Source: an uncultured Saprospiraceae bacterium (GTDB lineage Bacteria > Bacteroidota > Bacteroidia > Chitinophagales > Saprospiraceae). Taken from it: a stretch of 34,196 bases of DNA. A model generated the notes under the pieces. The model had not been told where the DNA came from, did no database searches, and saw nothing but the letters and a program-made list of their open reading frames with translations. Position numbers and translations under genes: made by a program. Below are positions 26,206 through 34,190 of the stretch, one piece after another. The DNA lies in NCBI GenBank assembly GCA_937944095.1, contig CALEAC010000094.1, positions 1 through 34,196 on the forward strand, in the 5' to 3' direction. Numbering within the stretch: position 1 is the stretch's first letter; each line of letters opens with the position of its first letter.

Positions 26206-26916
26206 CTAGGTAAAATGACTAAGCATTATGATCTCTTTCTTTTTTAAGAATCGACTCCAGCCTCTAGGGAGGTCTTTTTTGGTTAATCCAGCATAATAAA
26301 CCCGATCTAGGGTTACAACTTCATACTTTAGATGCTCGAATATCCGTCTTATAATCCTGTTTTTACCACTATGTAACTGGATTCCAATATGGGTCTGCGG
26401 TAATTCCTGGATATATGAGATCTCATCTATGTCTGTCATCCCGTCTTCTAGCTCTATTCCTTTGGCTATTGCCTTTATATCATCCTCCTCTAAGGGCCTA
26501 TTTAGGACAACCTGATAGATCTTTTTGACCTTACTAGACGGGTGGGATAGTTTATTGGCTAGGTCCCCATCATTAGTCATCAGTAAGAGACCTGTTGTGT
26601 TCCTATCTAGTCGGCCGACAGGATATATCTTGGTTTTAGCCTTGGCACTGACGATATCCCATACGGTTTTGCGCCCCTTTTCGTCCTTCATCGTCGTGAT
26701 GACGTTCTTTGGCTTATTGAGTAAAAGATAGATTTTTCTCTGATGGACAAACAACAACTTGCCCTGATACTCTACTTTATCATTGCTACGGACTTCTATA
26801 GCGGGATTAAGCTCTATTTCACCGTTAACCTTGATTTGCCCTGCTTTGACCAGTTCTCCGGCTTTCCGTCTAGAACACAAGCCAGAGTGCGCTACATATT
26901 TGCTTAATCGCATCAT
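26206..26916 (-). CDS. 16S/23S rRNA pseudouridine synthase, RsuA/RluB family
   Basis: This 236-aa enzyme has an N-terminal S4 RNA-binding domain (about 3-50) with LSKYVAHSGLCSRRKAGELV. The RsuA/RluB catalytic motif GRLDRNTTGLLL starts at 101, with catalytic Asp104. KVKKIYQVVL and HSGKNRIIRRIFEHLKYEV are conserved. In this family the target is usually 23S U2605 (RluB) or 16S U516 (RsuA); RluB is more likely in Bacteroidota but not proven. It begins with two ATG codons, 51 bp after dnaB, and precedes the hypothetical gene by 26 bp. Confidence 0.93.
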   Translation of the reverse strand: MMRLSKYVAHSGLCSRRKAGELVKAGQIKVNGEIELNPAIEVRSNDKVEYQGKLLFVHQRKIYLLLNKPKNVITTMKDEKGRKTVWDIVSAKAKTKIYPVGRLDRNTTGLLLMTNDGDLANKLSHPSSKVKKIYQVVLNRPLEEDDIKAIAKGIELEDGMTDIDEISYIQELPQTHIGIQLHSGKNRIIRRIFEHLKYEVVTLDRVYYAGLTKKDLPRGWSRFLKKKEIIMLSHFT

Positions 26917-26967
26917 ACGGCGCGCTGTTTTAAGGTGATGTATCGGCTTAGGTCTTTCATACTGCTA

Positions 26968-28476
26968 CTATTCGAATAGATCATCATCATTCTCAAGATT
27001 GAGCTTAGATGGCCTCGTAATAAAGCTATTGCCGCCATCACCGAAGATATCAGAGCCCATTCCGCCCATATTTCGGAAATCCATATTCTGGTTTTCGACG
27101 AACTTGACATATTCTTTCAAGAAAGACAGGTTAATTGTACCTAAACTACCATTACGATGCTTAGAAATTATTATTTCTGCCAAATTATCTGGTGTCTCCA
27201 TATTATCCGCCAATTCGTAATAATCTGGTCTATAAATGAAAGTCACGATATCGGCATCCTGCTCGATGGCACCTGATTCCCTCAAATCCGACAGCTGAGG
27301 TTTCTTGTTCCCACCTCTCGTCTCTACGGCTCTACTTAACTGTGATAGTGCGATGACTGGCAGGTCTAACTCCTTGGCCATACCTTTCAGCGCTCTTGAG
27401 ATACTCGAGATCTCTTGCTCTCTATTTCCTCTCTTGCTATCTCCGGCACTCATCAGCTGCAAATAATCGATGACAACCAAGCCGATATTATGGTTCTGCT
27501 TAAGTCGTCTACACTTGGCTCTTAGTTCGAATATGTTGATTGCTGGTGTATCGTCGATAAAGATGGGAAACTCAGACAGGGATTCTACCGCTGTTGCTAG
27601 AACAGGCCACTGGTCATCCTTAAGGCTGCCTTCTCTCAGTGTCGATGCTGGTATCATCGATTCCATCGCGATAAGACGCTGGACCAACTGGTTATTAGCC
27701 ATCTCCAGTGAGAAGATACCTACACCTGTACCCGCCTTAGCTGCATTCGCCGCTATAGAAAGGGTAAAGGCTGTCTTTCCCATACCAGGTCTGGCTGCGA
27801 TAATAATCAAGTCAGACCGTTGCCAACCATTCGTGATCTTATCTAATTCTGCAAAGCCTGTCGTCACGCCTGTCAAGCCATCTGTCCGCTGGCTTATATT
27901 CTCTATATCTCTTTGGACCTGTGCGGCAACCGAACTGATCTTCTGGAAGCCGGTATTCAGGTTTTTGTCTGTAATATCAAACAGGCTTTGCTCTGCCTGA
28001 TCGAGCATCTCGAGTACATCCTTCTGGTCTGCGAAAGCATCTCCTATCGTCGCCGTCGATACCCGGATCAGCTCTCTCTGGATATACTTCTGTAATATGA
28101 TATGTGCATGATACTCTATGTTTGCCGCTGAAGCCACCTTGTTCGTGATGTTCATCAGGTAGGCCACACCGCCGACTTCATCTAATTTCTGTCGCTTACG
28201 GAGCTCCTCGTGGACTGTTAGAATATCGATGGGTTTTGAATTAGCAAAAAGGTCCATCATAATCTCGTAGATAACTTGATGAGCCTGTAGGTAGAAACTT
28301 TCTGGTCTAAGCTTTTCTACTATAACTGAGAATGCTTCTTTGTCCAGCATCGCTGCACCGATTACCACCTCCTCCAAATCCAACGCCTGTGGCATGACCT
28401 TACCGAACATTAAATTGCTCGAGTCATCTGCTCGTCCTGGCTTGTCTTTTCTGTTCGTCTTGAATGTCTTTTCCAC
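26968..28476 (-). CDS. dnaB: Replicative DNA helicase DnaB
   Basis: This 502-aa hexameric 5'-3' helicase starts with GTG. The N-terminal DnaB_N domain (about 30-135) begins MPQALDLEEVVIGAAMLD. The RecA-like C-terminal domain carries Walker A ARPGMGKTA (228-236), the SLEM motif, Walker B LVVIDYLQLM (about 336-345) and the ESGAIEQDADIV block. There is no intein and the protein is complete. It loads at the origin and unwinds DNA ahead of the replisome. The TAGTTTTG -7 box lies 24 bp upstream of the GTG, with repeats further upstream. It probably heads a transcript through to ppgK. Confidence 0.97.
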   Translation of the reverse strand: MEKTFKTNRKDKPGRADDSSNLMFGKVMPQALDLEEVVIGAAMLDKEAFSVIVEKLRPESFYLQAHQVIYEIMMDLFANSKPIDILTVHEELRKRQKLDEVGGVAYLMNITNKVASAANIEYHAHIILQKYIQRELIRVSTATIGDAFADQKDVLEMLDQAEQSLFDITDKNLNTGFQKISSVAAQVQRDIENISQRTDGLTGVTTGFAELDKITNGWQRSDLIIIAARPGMGKTAFTLSIAANAAKAGTGVGIFSLEMANNQLVQRLIAMESMIPASTLREGSLKDDQWPVLATAVESLSEFPIFIDDTPAINIFELRAKCRRLKQNHNIGLVVIDYLQLMSAGDSKRGNREQEISSISRALKGMAKELDLPVIALSQLSRAVETRGGNKKPQLSDLRESGAIEQDADIVTFIYRPDYYELADNMETPDNLAEIIISKHRNGSLGTINLSFLKEYVKFVENQNMDFRNMGGMGSDIFGDGGNSFITRPSKLNLENDDDLFE

Positions 28477-28500
28477 GCTGCTATTCTCTTACTGGGGTGA

Positions 28501-28508
28501 CAAAACTA
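28501..28508 (-). promoter_or_regulatory. -7 promoter box of dnaB
   Basis: The minus strand reads TAGTTTTG, an exact TAnnTTTG match, 24 bp upstream of the GTG start. There is no clear TTG at the -33 position. The 11-bp palindrome ACACTAAGTGT at 28509-28519 lies directly upstream of the box, in the spacer. Confidence 0.5.
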
Positions 28509-28545
28509 ACACTAAGTGTCTCTTTCATATGATCTTAATTTCTCA

Positions 28546-28605
28546 TACGCTGGCAATAGTGTTGGGTCTTTCTAACATACTGTGGAATACGCTACTGATA
28601 GTGTT
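28546..28605. repeat. Two imperfect 18-bp direct repeats upstream of dnaB
   Basis: TACGCTGGCAATAGTGTT (28546-28563) and TACGCTACTGATAGTGTT (28588-28605) agree at 14 or more of 18 positions, with both ends TACGCT and ATAGTGTT identical. The repeat period is 42 bp, four helical turns. The region has no gene I can support. An open frame encoding a 48-residue hydrophobic peptide crosses it (28529-28675) but has no promoter or family support. Confidence 0.55.
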
Positions 28606-28689
28606 CATAAGTCCTACGGAAGATAACATATTATCGTCATATCTAATGCGTAGAAGCTTGATCGTGTCAAGTTAGGCTTTACTAGACAT

Positions 28690-28726
28690 AAAAAAAGGGC
28701 CGATGTGGATATAATCGGCCCTGTTG
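28690..28726 (-). terminator. Intrinsic terminator of the coiled-coil protein gene
   Basis: GGGCCGAT and ATCGGCCC form a perfect 8-bp GC-rich stem around a loop of about 10 nt. Seven A's on the plus strand, just left of the stem, become a U tract on the minus strand. It lies about 20 bp after the stop codon at 28746. Confidence 0.87.
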
Positions 28727-28745
28727 GTAATTTTCCTTAAGAAGA

Positions 28746-29405
28746 CTAATTTTTGCCGACGTTGTTAAGCCGAGTAACGACTTCTTCGACTGTCTTGATC
28801 TGCTTTTCGATCTCCATCTTCTTATCTTCTTGTTCTTGTAGATTCTGCTCAATATTCTTTTCTGCTTCCGAGATCTTTTTTCTGTACTCTTCTATCTTTT
28901 CATGCAGTTCCCTATTTTTTTTCTCCAGCTTCTCTAAGTCTTTATTCCTGTCTTTAAGATTGTCCTCTTCCATTTCCATTTCCTTCGTGATAACAACTCG
29001 TGTGACATCATGCTTAATATAATTTAGCTGTTTTCTGATACTGGCTGCCGCTGCTTCGGCGTTTTCGGAACTAATGAATTTCGTTCCATCATCGAAAAAG
29101 AGATAGCTGCTTGTCAGACCTTTGCCTTCTTCTATTTTAAAATAAATATTCGTTGCGCCAGAAAGTCCAGGTACCGTACATTCCAGACAGGACCATTCAT
29201 TTGCTTTTCTGTTTCTTTTGACTTTGCCATATTCCTTTATCGCTTTTTGGACGACTTTTTCAACTTGTTTTTTGTCAGCCTTATCATGTTCTATTACGAA
29301 GGCATTTTGTTCCCCAAGGCTAAGTGGATAGGCTCTTTCTGTAATCTCTTGTGCAGCAAGGGACATAGTAAGCATGGTAGATATAAGTGTAAGAATAATC
29401 CTCAT
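28746..29405 (-). CDS. Secreted protein with C-terminal coiled coil, unknown function
   Basis: This 219-aa protein has a signal peptide (about 1-18, MRIILTLISTMLTMSLAAQ). A small domain of about 100 residues with two cysteines (SCLECT) follows. The rest, about 145-215, is a Glu/Lys-rich heptad coiled coil (DRNKDLEKLEKKNRELHEKIEEY...). It is likely periplasmic. I do not recognise the family. Transcription ends at the hairpin just downstream. The MacB-type permease gene lies 102 bp upstream on the same strand. Confidence 0.82.
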   Translation of the reverse strand: MRIILTLISTMLTMSLAAQEITERAYPLSLGEQNAFVIEHDKADKKQVEKVVQKAIKEYGKVKRNRKANEWSCLECTVPGLSGATNIYFKIEEGKGLTSSYLFFDDGTKFISSENAEAAAASIRKQLNYIKHDVTRVVITKEMEMEEDNLKDRNKDLEKLEKKNRELHEKIEEYRKKISEAEKNIEQNLQEQEDKKMEIEKQIKTVEEVVTRLNNVGKN

Positions 29406-29507
29406 GTGTACGTTTTTTTATGGTTGGTTCAAGAATGTATTGTTAGACAACACAAATTATTGCTATTCCCACAAGTGCGCTACTAAAATAATGTTAAGAC
29501 TAAGGGC

Positions 29508-30749
29508 TTACTCGTACCTCAAAGACTCGATAGGATCTAACCTAGAGGCTTTCAGCGCAGGATATAGGCCTGATAGTGTGCCGACAACGATACAGACGAA
29601 TATACCCAGTGCCATCCAATTGAATGGAATGATGAACTGACCATCTATGAGCTTCGCTACGATAAGCCCTACGATGATGCCCAATATGATGCCCAGTAAG
29701 CCCCCTAATAAAGTAATAATGACAGCTTCGCTCAAGAATTGTAACATGATATTGAAGCGTGTTGCGCCTAGTGCTTTTCGGATACCGATCTCCTTGGTTC
29801 TTTCCGTAACGGATACGAGCATGATATTCATCAGACCTATGGCTGCACCTAATAAGGTCATGAGGGCTATCGCGATAGTGGCGATACGCAACTCGGTGGT
29901 GATGTCTTTGAGTGTCTGGAGGATGCCATCACTCTTTCGGATATCGAAATCGTTCTCTTGGGCTGCTTTTAGTTTTCTGACATTCCGCATGGTCCCAGTG
30001 GCTGCCGCAGAGGCGTTTTCGATCTGTGTCGGGTCCTTGATAAAAGCCATCAAACTATAATTCCTATCGGAGGTACCATAATATCTTTTGGCGTTAAGCA
30101 AAGGTATAAAGACCCTTCTGTCATTAGAGGTTGTCATGGAAGAACCTTTGCCTTCTAGCACGCCGACGACTTTATATCTGGTATTGCCGACATGGACGAC
30201 TTTACCTAAAGCGGCTTCTGATTTGCCATCGAAGAGAGAATTATTGACGTCATGCCCTATGATGATTTTATGGTCCCCATTATCAATCTCTGTGGCAGAG
30301 AAATTCCTGCCTGCTGACAACTCAAAGGAAGAACCAACCAAATAATTATCATCGATACCAACCAGTCTGACATTGGGATTGGTTTTTTCGGAGCCATACT
30401 TGACAACAGAGTTCCATTTACAAAAGGTATTAACCGAAACCTTGGCCGTCGGGAAGTCAAATTTTTCTTTGAAGCTCATCGCCTGATCAAAAGAGATGGG
30501 ATCTGATTTCTTTTTTTGCTTACCGCCTTTTCTTGATTTGATATTATCCCTAGCAGGATAGATGTAAATAGAGTTGGCGCCCATCTTACTGAAACTATTG
30601 CTCATAGAATAGAGGATGGTGTCTATGGCCGTTAATATGCCCACCAGACAAGTTATCCCCACAGCTATAATGAGTAGGGTCAGTAAAGCTCTGACAAAAT
30701 TGGACTTGATGGACCGAAGTGCCACTCGTATGTTTTCAGTCAAGTTCAT
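29508..30749 (-). CDS. MacB/FtsX-type ABC transporter permease
   Basis: This 413-aa protein has one N-terminal helix (about 20-45), a large periplasmic MacB core domain (about 50-270) and three C-terminal helices (about 290-400). The segment ERTKEIGIRKALGATRFNIMLQFLSEAVI is the FtsX coupling region. ABC proteins of this class do not transport across the membrane directly but move substrates or signals in the periplasm. The matching ATPase is not in the window, so the partner and substrate are unknown. A Lys-rich insert (SRKGGKQKKKS) lies in the periplasmic domain. The gene reads from ATG. Confidence 0.94.
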   Translation of the reverse strand: MNLTENIRVALRSIKSNFVRALLTLLIIAVGITCLVGILTAIDTILYSMSNSFSKMGANSIYIYPARDNIKSRKGGKQKKKSDPISFDQAMSFKEKFDFPTAKVSVNTFCKWNSVVKYGSEKTNPNVRLVGIDDNYLVGSSFELSAGRNFSATEIDNGDHKIIIGHDVNNSLFDGKSEAALGKVVHVGNTRYKVVGVLEGKGSSMTTSNDRRVFIPLLNAKRYYGTSDRNYSLMAFIKDPTQIENASAAATGTMRNVRKLKAAQENDFDIRKSDGILQTLKDITTELRIATIAIALMTLLGAAIGLMNIMLVSVTERTKEIGIRKALGATRFNIMLQFLSEAVIITLLGGLLGIILGIIVGLIVAKLIDGQFIIPFNWMALGIFVCIVVGTLSGLYPALKASRLDPIESLRYE

Positions 30750-30832
30750 TGTAGCTGAAATTTAATCAAACTCTGTGATACGAGAGTGGTTATTCTAGCA
30801 GTCCGCTTATAAGATCGATAAATCTTAAAATT

Positions 30833-31648
30833 TTACTTTGCGTCGCTATTATGAAACCGATGGATAACCTGAGCCATCGGTGCATGCAAAATGCCGTTAC
30901 TGCTTATTATTGTACCATTATTGAGATAGGTATCACCACCTGAATAATCTGTTACAGTCCCACCTGCCTCTTCGACTAATAGTGCTCCTGCGGCAAGATC
31001 CCATATGTTCAGTGAATTCTCATAATAGATATCTATAATGCCTGCAGACAGATAAGCCAAGTCTAAGGCTGCCGACCCTAACCGTCTTATGCCTCGACAA
31101 TGCTGGATACAATGCTTCAGCACTTCGAAGCTCGCTGCTATTTGTTGGTCACGCTCATAAGGAAAGCCGGTGATGACTATAGCCTCATTCATCGTCGCTG
31201 TATCAGAGACCTTTAACTTATTGTCCCCTTTCCATGCGCCCTCACCTCTGATTGCAGTATACGCATCCTCTAACATCACATCGTAGACTATACCTATTAC
31301 AACATCATCTTCGTGGCGCAGGGCAATAGAAATAGAAAAGTGTGGGAGTTTCCGAAGGAAGTTCGTCGTCCCATCGAGCGGGTCGATAATCCACATGTCC
31401 TTCTTCAGTGTAGAAGCAACCGTCCCTTCTTCGGTGATAAAACCGCTTTCTGGGAGGAGGTCTGACAGTCGCTTGACAATCATCTTCTCTGCTTCTTTGT
31501 CGACATAGCTCACGAGACTGTTCATGTCCTTTGTCTCGATATCAGCTGCCTCGACTTTATACAACTCAGCTCTGATAAAACCAGCTACCTGCTGACAGAG
31601 TGGAACGAGTTCCGACTTATACTTATTTAGGACTGAGCTTATTATCAT
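30833..31648 (-). CDS. Inositol-monophosphatase-family phosphatase
   Basis: This 271-aa Mg2+/Li+-type phosphatase has a metal-binding EE at 73-74 (ITEEGT), IDPLDGTTNF at 88-97 and the late WDLAAGALLVEEAGG near 218. The length fits inositol monophosphatase/SuhB. In bacteria such enzymes cleave inositol phosphate, PAP or sugar phosphates; I cannot choose among them. The ATG overlaps the stop of nfu (TAATG), so the two are translationally coupled. Confidence 0.92.
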   Translation of the reverse strand: MIISSVLNKYKSELVPLCQQVAGFIRAELYKVEAADIETKDMNSLVSYVDKEAEKMIVKRLSDLLPESGFITEEGTVASTLKKDMWIIDPLDGTTNFLRKLPHFSISIALRHEDDVVIGIVYDVMLEDAYTAIRGEGAWKGDNKLKVSDTATMNEAIVITGFPYERDQQIAASFEVLKHCIQHCRGIRRLGSAALDLAYLSAGIIDIYYENSLNIWDLAAGALLVEEAGGTVTDYSGGDTYLNNGTIISSNGILHAPMAQVIHRFHNSDAK

Positions 31649-32259
31649 TAGCCCATTTCAGCGACCACCTCTGTGACTTGAGGTACCATACGCTTAAGCA
31701 TCTGTTCTATGCCTGATTTGAGCGTGACTGTGGACGACGGACAACCGCTACAGGAGCCTTGGAGTATTACGGATACTTTGCCTTTGTCGTAAGACTTGAA
31801 TTCTATGTTGCCACCATCCATTTCTACAGCTGGCTTAACATATTTATCTATGAGTTCCTTAATCTTCTTGACCAGTTCTGCCTCTTCGCCTTCATAATGA
31901 TATTCGACACCTCTTTCGCTCTCGATCTTAGCCATCGCTTCTTCGAAACCCTCAGAAAGTATTTCTTTGTCTTCGGCCACATAGGATTTAATAAACTCCT
32001 TCGCCTTGGGCATGATGTCTTCCCATAGGTAATTCATCTCCTTAGAGATCGTGACGAAGTTATTACAGATATATACGCCACTCACAAACGGGAATTCGAA
32101 TAAGGCCTTAGCCAACGGGGACCATTCCTGAGCCAATTCTTGCGTCCGGAAATCTGCCGTGCCCTTATAGAGCATTCTATTAGTGACAAACTTCAATGAG
32201 TCAGGATTAGGCGTCTGCTCTGTATAAAGCATGATGGGACTTGCGGTTTTTGTTTCCAT
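31648..32259 (-). CDS. NifU-family iron-sulfur carrier (Nfu type)
   Basis: This 203-aa protein has an N-terminal Nfu_N domain (about 10-95, with YTEQTPNPDSLKFV) and a C-terminal NifU-like scaffold domain (about 125-200). The cluster-binding CSGC is at 170-173 in QGSCSGCPSS. Nfu proteins carry 4Fe-4S clusters to target enzymes such as lipoate synthase and aconitase. A long acidic linker (EEAMAKIESERGVEYHYEGEE) separates the domains. The stop overlaps the phosphatase gene's ATG. Upstream, 228 bp separate it from the divergent YbhN-like gene; that gap contains TAGCTA repeats but no gene. Confidence 0.95.
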   Translation of the reverse strand: METKTASPIMLYTEQTPNPDSLKFVTNRMLYKGTADFRTQELAQEWSPLAKALFEFPFVSGVYICNNFVTISKEMNYLWEDIMPKAKEFIKSYVAEDKEILSEGFEEAMAKIESERGVEYHYEGEEAELVKKIKELIDKYVKPAVEMDGGNIEFKSYDKGKVSVILQGSCSGCPSSTVTLKSGIEQMLKRMVPQVTEVVAEMG

Positions 32260-32487
32260 GATCTTACTTATCTCTGATAATTTATATTAGACAACGAAAT
32301 TAGGATGTTTTTGGTTGTAAAATATCCTACAAGAGTGATGAAGTCGTTCTAAGTGTCGTTGTATGAGTCATAGCGTTGGTTTATAGCTATTATTGTTCGA
32401 ACTTTGAGCTGCAAATTATTAGCTACCCGAGCTTGTTAGTTATATCGTGCGTATTAATTAACAAAAGGGTTAGACCCAGATAGAACT

Positions 32488-33558
32488 TTGAGTGAACTAA
32501 ATCGCATATCAGACGATAAGGAGGTTCTTAAATCCCTCGACCTCTCTAAGGTCATTCTACCCGTCATCATCGGGTTATTAGTGATTCTATTCATGGTATT
32601 TCGACAATTTGATGTCGATGAACTCAGCAAAATCAAGTGGAACAGTCGATTATGGACCTATCTCGCTATCGCGCTAGGTGTCTATATGCTAAGGCATATC
32701 TTCTATGCCTGGCGACTCAAGATCCTTTCTGATCACGAATTCACCTTCAAGCATGCTGTAGAGTTGGTTTTCATTTGGGAATTTGCTTCTGCGATTTCCC
32801 CGACGAGTATCGGGGGCTCTGCTGTCGCTGTATTCTTTCTGAGTCAAGAGAAGATATCTGCTGCCAAGGCCGTCTCCATTGTCTTATATACCGTCATCGT
32901 CGATACTTTCTTTTTTCTGACCTCCTTGGTCATACTCTATATGATTTTCGGTCCGACGCTTATACGACCGGATCTGACTAGTCTGATGAGTGGCTATGGC
33001 TTTACTTTCATGGCCGTCTGGTTATTCATGCTCTTCTATGGCGGTGTTCTACTCCTTGGACTCTTTCGACCTAGAGTTATCCGGTGGATCCTAATCTCGA
33101 TCTCTAAGATTCCTTTTATCAGACGATTCAGACATAGCCTCATCCAGACAGGACAAGATGTCGTCGTTACTTCTGCTGAATTACGTAAAAAACCTTTCAG
33201 CTTCCATTTCAAAACGATTTTGCTGACCATTGGTGCCTGGGTAACCCGCTTCGCAACGGTCAATTTCATTATTCTAGCCTTGCTGGAGGTGAATTGGAGT
33301 TTCATGGAGCATTTTCTGGTCTATGCGCGCGCTGAGACCATGTATGTCATCACCCAATTTAGTCCGACACCTGGTGGTTCTGGGGTCATGGAACTGATGT
33401 TTTCTGGGTTTTTCAAGGACTTTATCTCCCCAGCCCTCGGTTCGGTTGGTGCCCTACTCTGGCGACTGATTACCTACTATCCTTATCTAGTTATCGGTGC
33501 GCTCATCATTCCTAACTGGATCAGACGTGTGATTAGAAATAAACGGACACAAGCCTAA
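32488..33558 (+). CDS. YbhN/lysylphosphatidylglycerol-synthase-TM-like membrane protein
   Basis: This 356-aa polytopic inner-membrane protein has about 7-8 hydrophobic helices of the flippase-like UPF0104/YbhN fold. The signature ISPTSIGGSAVAVFFL near residue 110 and QFSPTPGGSGVMELM near 290 are typical. It lacks the C-terminal aminoacyl-transfer domain of MprF, so lipid-flipping or transport is a family inference only. It starts at TTG 32488; no ATG or GTG lies in frame between the preceding stop codon and this TTG. It converges with the methyltransferase gene 18 bp away. Confidence 0.88.
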   Translation: MSELNRISDDKEVLKSLDLSKVILPVIIGLLVILFMVFRQFDVDELSKIKWNSRLWTYLAIALGVYMLRHIFYAWRLKILSDHEFTFKHAVELVFIWEFASAISPTSIGGSAVAVFFLSQEKISAAKAVSIVLYTVIVDTFFFLTSLVILYMIFGPTLIRPDLTSLMSGYGFTFMAVWLFMLFYGGVLLLGLFRPRVIRWILISISKIPFIRRFRHSLIQTGQDVVVTSAELRKKPFSFHFKTILLTIGAWVTRFATVNFIILALLEVNWSFMEHFLVYARAETMYVITQFSPTPGGSGVMELMFSGFFKDFISPALGSVGALLWRLITYYPYLVIGALIIPNWIRRVIRNKRTQA

Positions 33559-33576
33559 TTAGCTCGGTTATAGCCG

Positions 33577-34062
33577 TTAGAATAGTGTAGGAGCGTCAGC
33601 AATAGCCCCCTCAAAGACCAATAGCCACCTTTTCACTTCTAGACCCAGCGCATACCCCGTAAGTGACCTATCCTTACCCAAAACGCGATGACAAGGAATA
33701 ACCAGTGGAAATGGGTTCTTACCATTCGCCAGCCCAACGGCTCGTACAGCCTTAGGATTATCCAGCGCCACAGCGATATCCGAGTAAGTCTTGACTTTTC
33801 CATAGGTGATGTTGCTCACTTGCTTCCAGACGCCTTGGTAGAAGGCTGAATAGCTCGTCGTTGCTAATGGAAGATCAAAGGTCCTTCTCTTATTAGCAAA
33901 ATACTCAGCTATCTGCTTGATAGCCAGTGTAGTAAGCTTATTTGGCTGTGCTGCCTGCTTCTCTACCTTTTTATTGAATCTAATCGCCGTTATAAACTGC
34001 TCATCTGCCTGAACGGTCCAGATGCCTACTGGTGATATAAATGATTCTGTGTAAACGATCAT
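33577..34062 (-). CDS. ogt: Methylated-DNA--protein-cysteine methyltransferase
   Basis: This 161-aa DNA-repair suicide enzyme has the active-site motif IPCHRV with acceptor Cys124. The helix-turn-helix region KTYSDIAVALDNPKAVRAVGLANGKNPFPLV precedes it, and GYALGLEVKRWLL follows. It moves O6-alkyl groups from guanine to the cysteine. The short N-terminal domain (MIVYTESFISPVGIWTV) is of Ogt type. Its promoter lies upstream, but I found no strong minus-strand box. Confidence 0.96.
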   Translation of the reverse strand: MIVYTESFISPVGIWTVQADEQFITAIRFNKKVEKQAAQPNKLTTLAIKQIAEYFANKRRTFDLPLATTSYSAFYQGVWKQVSNITYGKVKTYSDIAVALDNPKAVRAVGLANGKNPFPLVIPCHRVLGKDRSLTGYALGLEVKRWLLVFEGAIADAPTLF

Positions 34063-34095
34063 GAAGAATAGCTGTGAAATAAAGACTTATTTGCC

Positions 34096-34125
34096 TTGTT
34101 CTATTACAAAAAGCATCTAAATTTG
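34096..34125 (+). promoter_or_regulatory. Strong predicted promoter pointing out of the right edge
   Basis: TTG at 34096-34098, exactly 19 bp of spacer and TAAATTTG at 34118-34125 match both elements of the Bacteroidota consensus (TTG-N19-TAnnTTTG). It is the best promoter in the window and must serve a gene beyond the right edge. Confidence 0.72.
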
Positions 34126-34159
34126 CAATCGCTTATAAAGTAAGTAATTCGAAAACCAA

Positions 34160-34190
34160 CTATTTTTAAAATAGAGTCCTGTTGGACTCT
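34160..34190 (+). promoter_or_regulatory. Palindrome and hairpin in the outgoing leader
   Basis: CTATTTTTAAAATAG (34160-34174) is a perfect 7+1+7 palindrome. It is followed by AGAGTCC and GGACTCT (34173-34190), which form a perfect 7-bp stem with a 4-nt loop. Both lie downstream of the predicted start of transcription, so they could be an operator and a leader hairpin. Confidence 0.5.

Noticed and set aside
27470-28000. 176-codon plus-strand open frame inside dnaB
   Set aside because: Antisense of the DnaB core with no independent support.
28529-28675. 48-residue hydrophobic peptide frame on the plus strand upstream of dnaB
   Set aside because: Frame continues from antisense dnaB, no promoter box or family; overlaps the repeats. 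Chance is likelier.
29247-29640. Plus-strand frames over the coiled-coil/permease gap
   Set aside because: They overlap two well-supported minus-strand genes and show no coding character.
32399-32492. Two copies of GAACTTTGAG, 84 bp apart, the second covering the ybhN-like start
   Set aside because: Ten-bp match without further structure; probably coincidence.
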